A DNA stretch of 6,321 nt. Source: Deltaproteobacteria bacterium. GTDB taxonomy: Bacteria; Desulfobacterota; DSM-4660; Desulfatiglandales; B25-G16. The position numbers and the translations under genes are program-made. The DNA is taken from contig CP070660.1 of NCBI GenBank assembly GCA_020355145.1, forward strand, positions 611,759 through 618,079, read 5' to 3'. Position 1 is the stretch's first letter. Each line of letters opens with the position of its first letter. Under the pieces are notes generated by a model that worked only from the letters and a program-made list of their open reading frames with translations, was not told where the DNA came from and ran no database searches. This document shows positions 5,634 through 6,321 of the stretch, in pieces.

Positions 5634-6321
5634 AGGCGGTTGGCATAGTTGGTTATAAGAAAAGCGGAAAGACCACGTTAGTTATTGGGTTATCTAAGGA
5701 ACTCTCGAGAATGGGATACAGGGTTGCTACCCTTAAACATGTTTCCGGGGATATTGATTTCCCCAACACCGACACATCGAGATTCAGGTCATGTGTTCCA
5801 TTTGTCTCAGCCATTTCCTCAAAGGAGACAGAGATAATCTTAAAGGGAAAGAAGACAGTAGAGGAGATCATGAATTATCTTGACTCCGATATTGTATTAG
5901 TAGAGGGGTTTAGAAGGGAAAAGACATTTCCAAGGATTGTTTGTATAAGGAATGAGGGCGAGGAAAAGGAATTATTTGATGGATTACAGCTTTTTAGCGC
6001 CAGTTTCATGGAAAATATCTCCGATTTTAATATAGTAAATGATGATCAGATAAAGGAGATGGCCGCTATTGTAGTTGAGCGATCTTTCAAGTTGCCTAAT
6101 CTAAACTGTGGTCATTGCGGATATGAGAGCTGTTATGAACTTGCCAGGGAAATCGTAAGGGCAAAAGGGACCATCGATAAATGTGTCTCCTTGAATCCCC
6201 CAATTTCCATTAAGATTGACGGGACCATGTTGCCATTAAATCCCTTTACCTCTGGTTTACTTAAGAATACCCTTGTTGCAATGCTATCTTCTTTAAGGGG
6301 TTTTAAGAAGGGGAGGGTTGA
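5630..6321 (+). CDS. mobB: MobB with C-terminal Fe-S cluster domain (cut by window edge)
   Basis: MobB is a GTP-binding P-loop protein that aids MobA in attaching guanine nucleotide to molybdopterin cofactor. Translation from GTG 5630 is open for 230 codons to the window edge. The Walker A loop is GYKKSGKTT (8-16). TLKHVSGDIDFPNTDTSRFR (34-53) matches the MobB KH...D-x-x-R segment, and DIVLVEGF (87-94) is the Walker B-like strand. After about residue 155 it departs from the short E. coli MobB. C160-x2-C163-x4-C168-x16-C185, in the setting NCGHCGYESC, matches the 4Fe-4S domain found in RnfB and acetyl-CoA synthase subunits. A tail with IKIDGTMLPLNPF (194-206) follows. The fusion occurs in other anaerobes, as far as I recall. 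The Fe-S domain's role is unknown; redox or oxygen sensing is a guess. The last visible codon is followed by GA, so the true end lies beyond the window. Confidence 0.9.
   Translation, partial: MKAVGIVGYKKSGKTTLVIGLSKELSRMGYRVATLKHVSGDIDFPNTDTSRFRSCVPFVSAISSKETEIILKGKKTVEEIMNYLDSDIVLVEGFRREKTFPRIVCIRNEGEEKELFDGLQLFSASFMENISDFNIVNDDQIKEMAAIVVERSFKLPNLNCGHCGYESCYELAREIVRAKGTIDKCVSLNPPISIKIDGTMLPLNPFTSGLLKNTLVAMLSSLRGFKKGRV

Overview
The window (about 45% GC by eye) looks like the chromosome of a Gram-negative, probably anaerobic bacterium. BamD, a subunit of the outer-membrane assembly machine, implies a diderm cell. The protein style, the molybdenum/tungsten cofactor genes and the spacer repeats resemble Desulfobacterota (former Deltaproteobacteria). 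That placement is inference; no rRNA or marker search was possible.

Layout. (1) Positions 1-385, minus strand: the first 128 codons of radA (zinc finger plus Walker A), cut by the window edge. (2) Positions 386-673: a divergent spacer with candidate promoters facing both ways and short direct repeats. (3) Positions 674-997, plus: a small thioredoxin with active site WCQPC instead of WCGPC. (4) A spacer with a weak hairpin and an 8-bp-period repeat. (5) Positions 1151-1840, plus: a BamD-type outer-membrane lipoprotein. (6) Positions 1841-2061: a spacer with two facing arrays of degenerate 7-bp GAT-units, then a perfect palindrome inside a promoter-like element just before moeA. (7) Positions 2062 to the right edge, plus: a tightly packed operon of moeA, a second MoeA fused to a periplasmic-binding-protein-like domain, a one-domain ModE-type winged-helix regulator, and mobB fused to a four-cysteine Fe-S domain, which runs off the window.

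How the genes work together. The right half is a molybdenum/tungsten cofactor module. MoeA-type enzymes insert the metal into molybdopterin. The PBP-like domain may bind an oxyanion or other small ligand. The ModE-like protein is a candidate metal-responsive regulator that lacks the usual ligand domain. MobB supports attachment of the guanine nucleotide to the cofactor. Two MoeA-type proteins side by side fit a cell needing separate insertion or regulation for Mo and W, or for different enzymes. The left half holds unrelated housekeeping genes. Nothing here proves a wholly new system. The most unusual points are the regulator/PBP-domain pairing, the REP-like hairpin inside the regulator's 3' end, the palindrome at a possibly leaderless moeA, and the facing 7-bp arrays.
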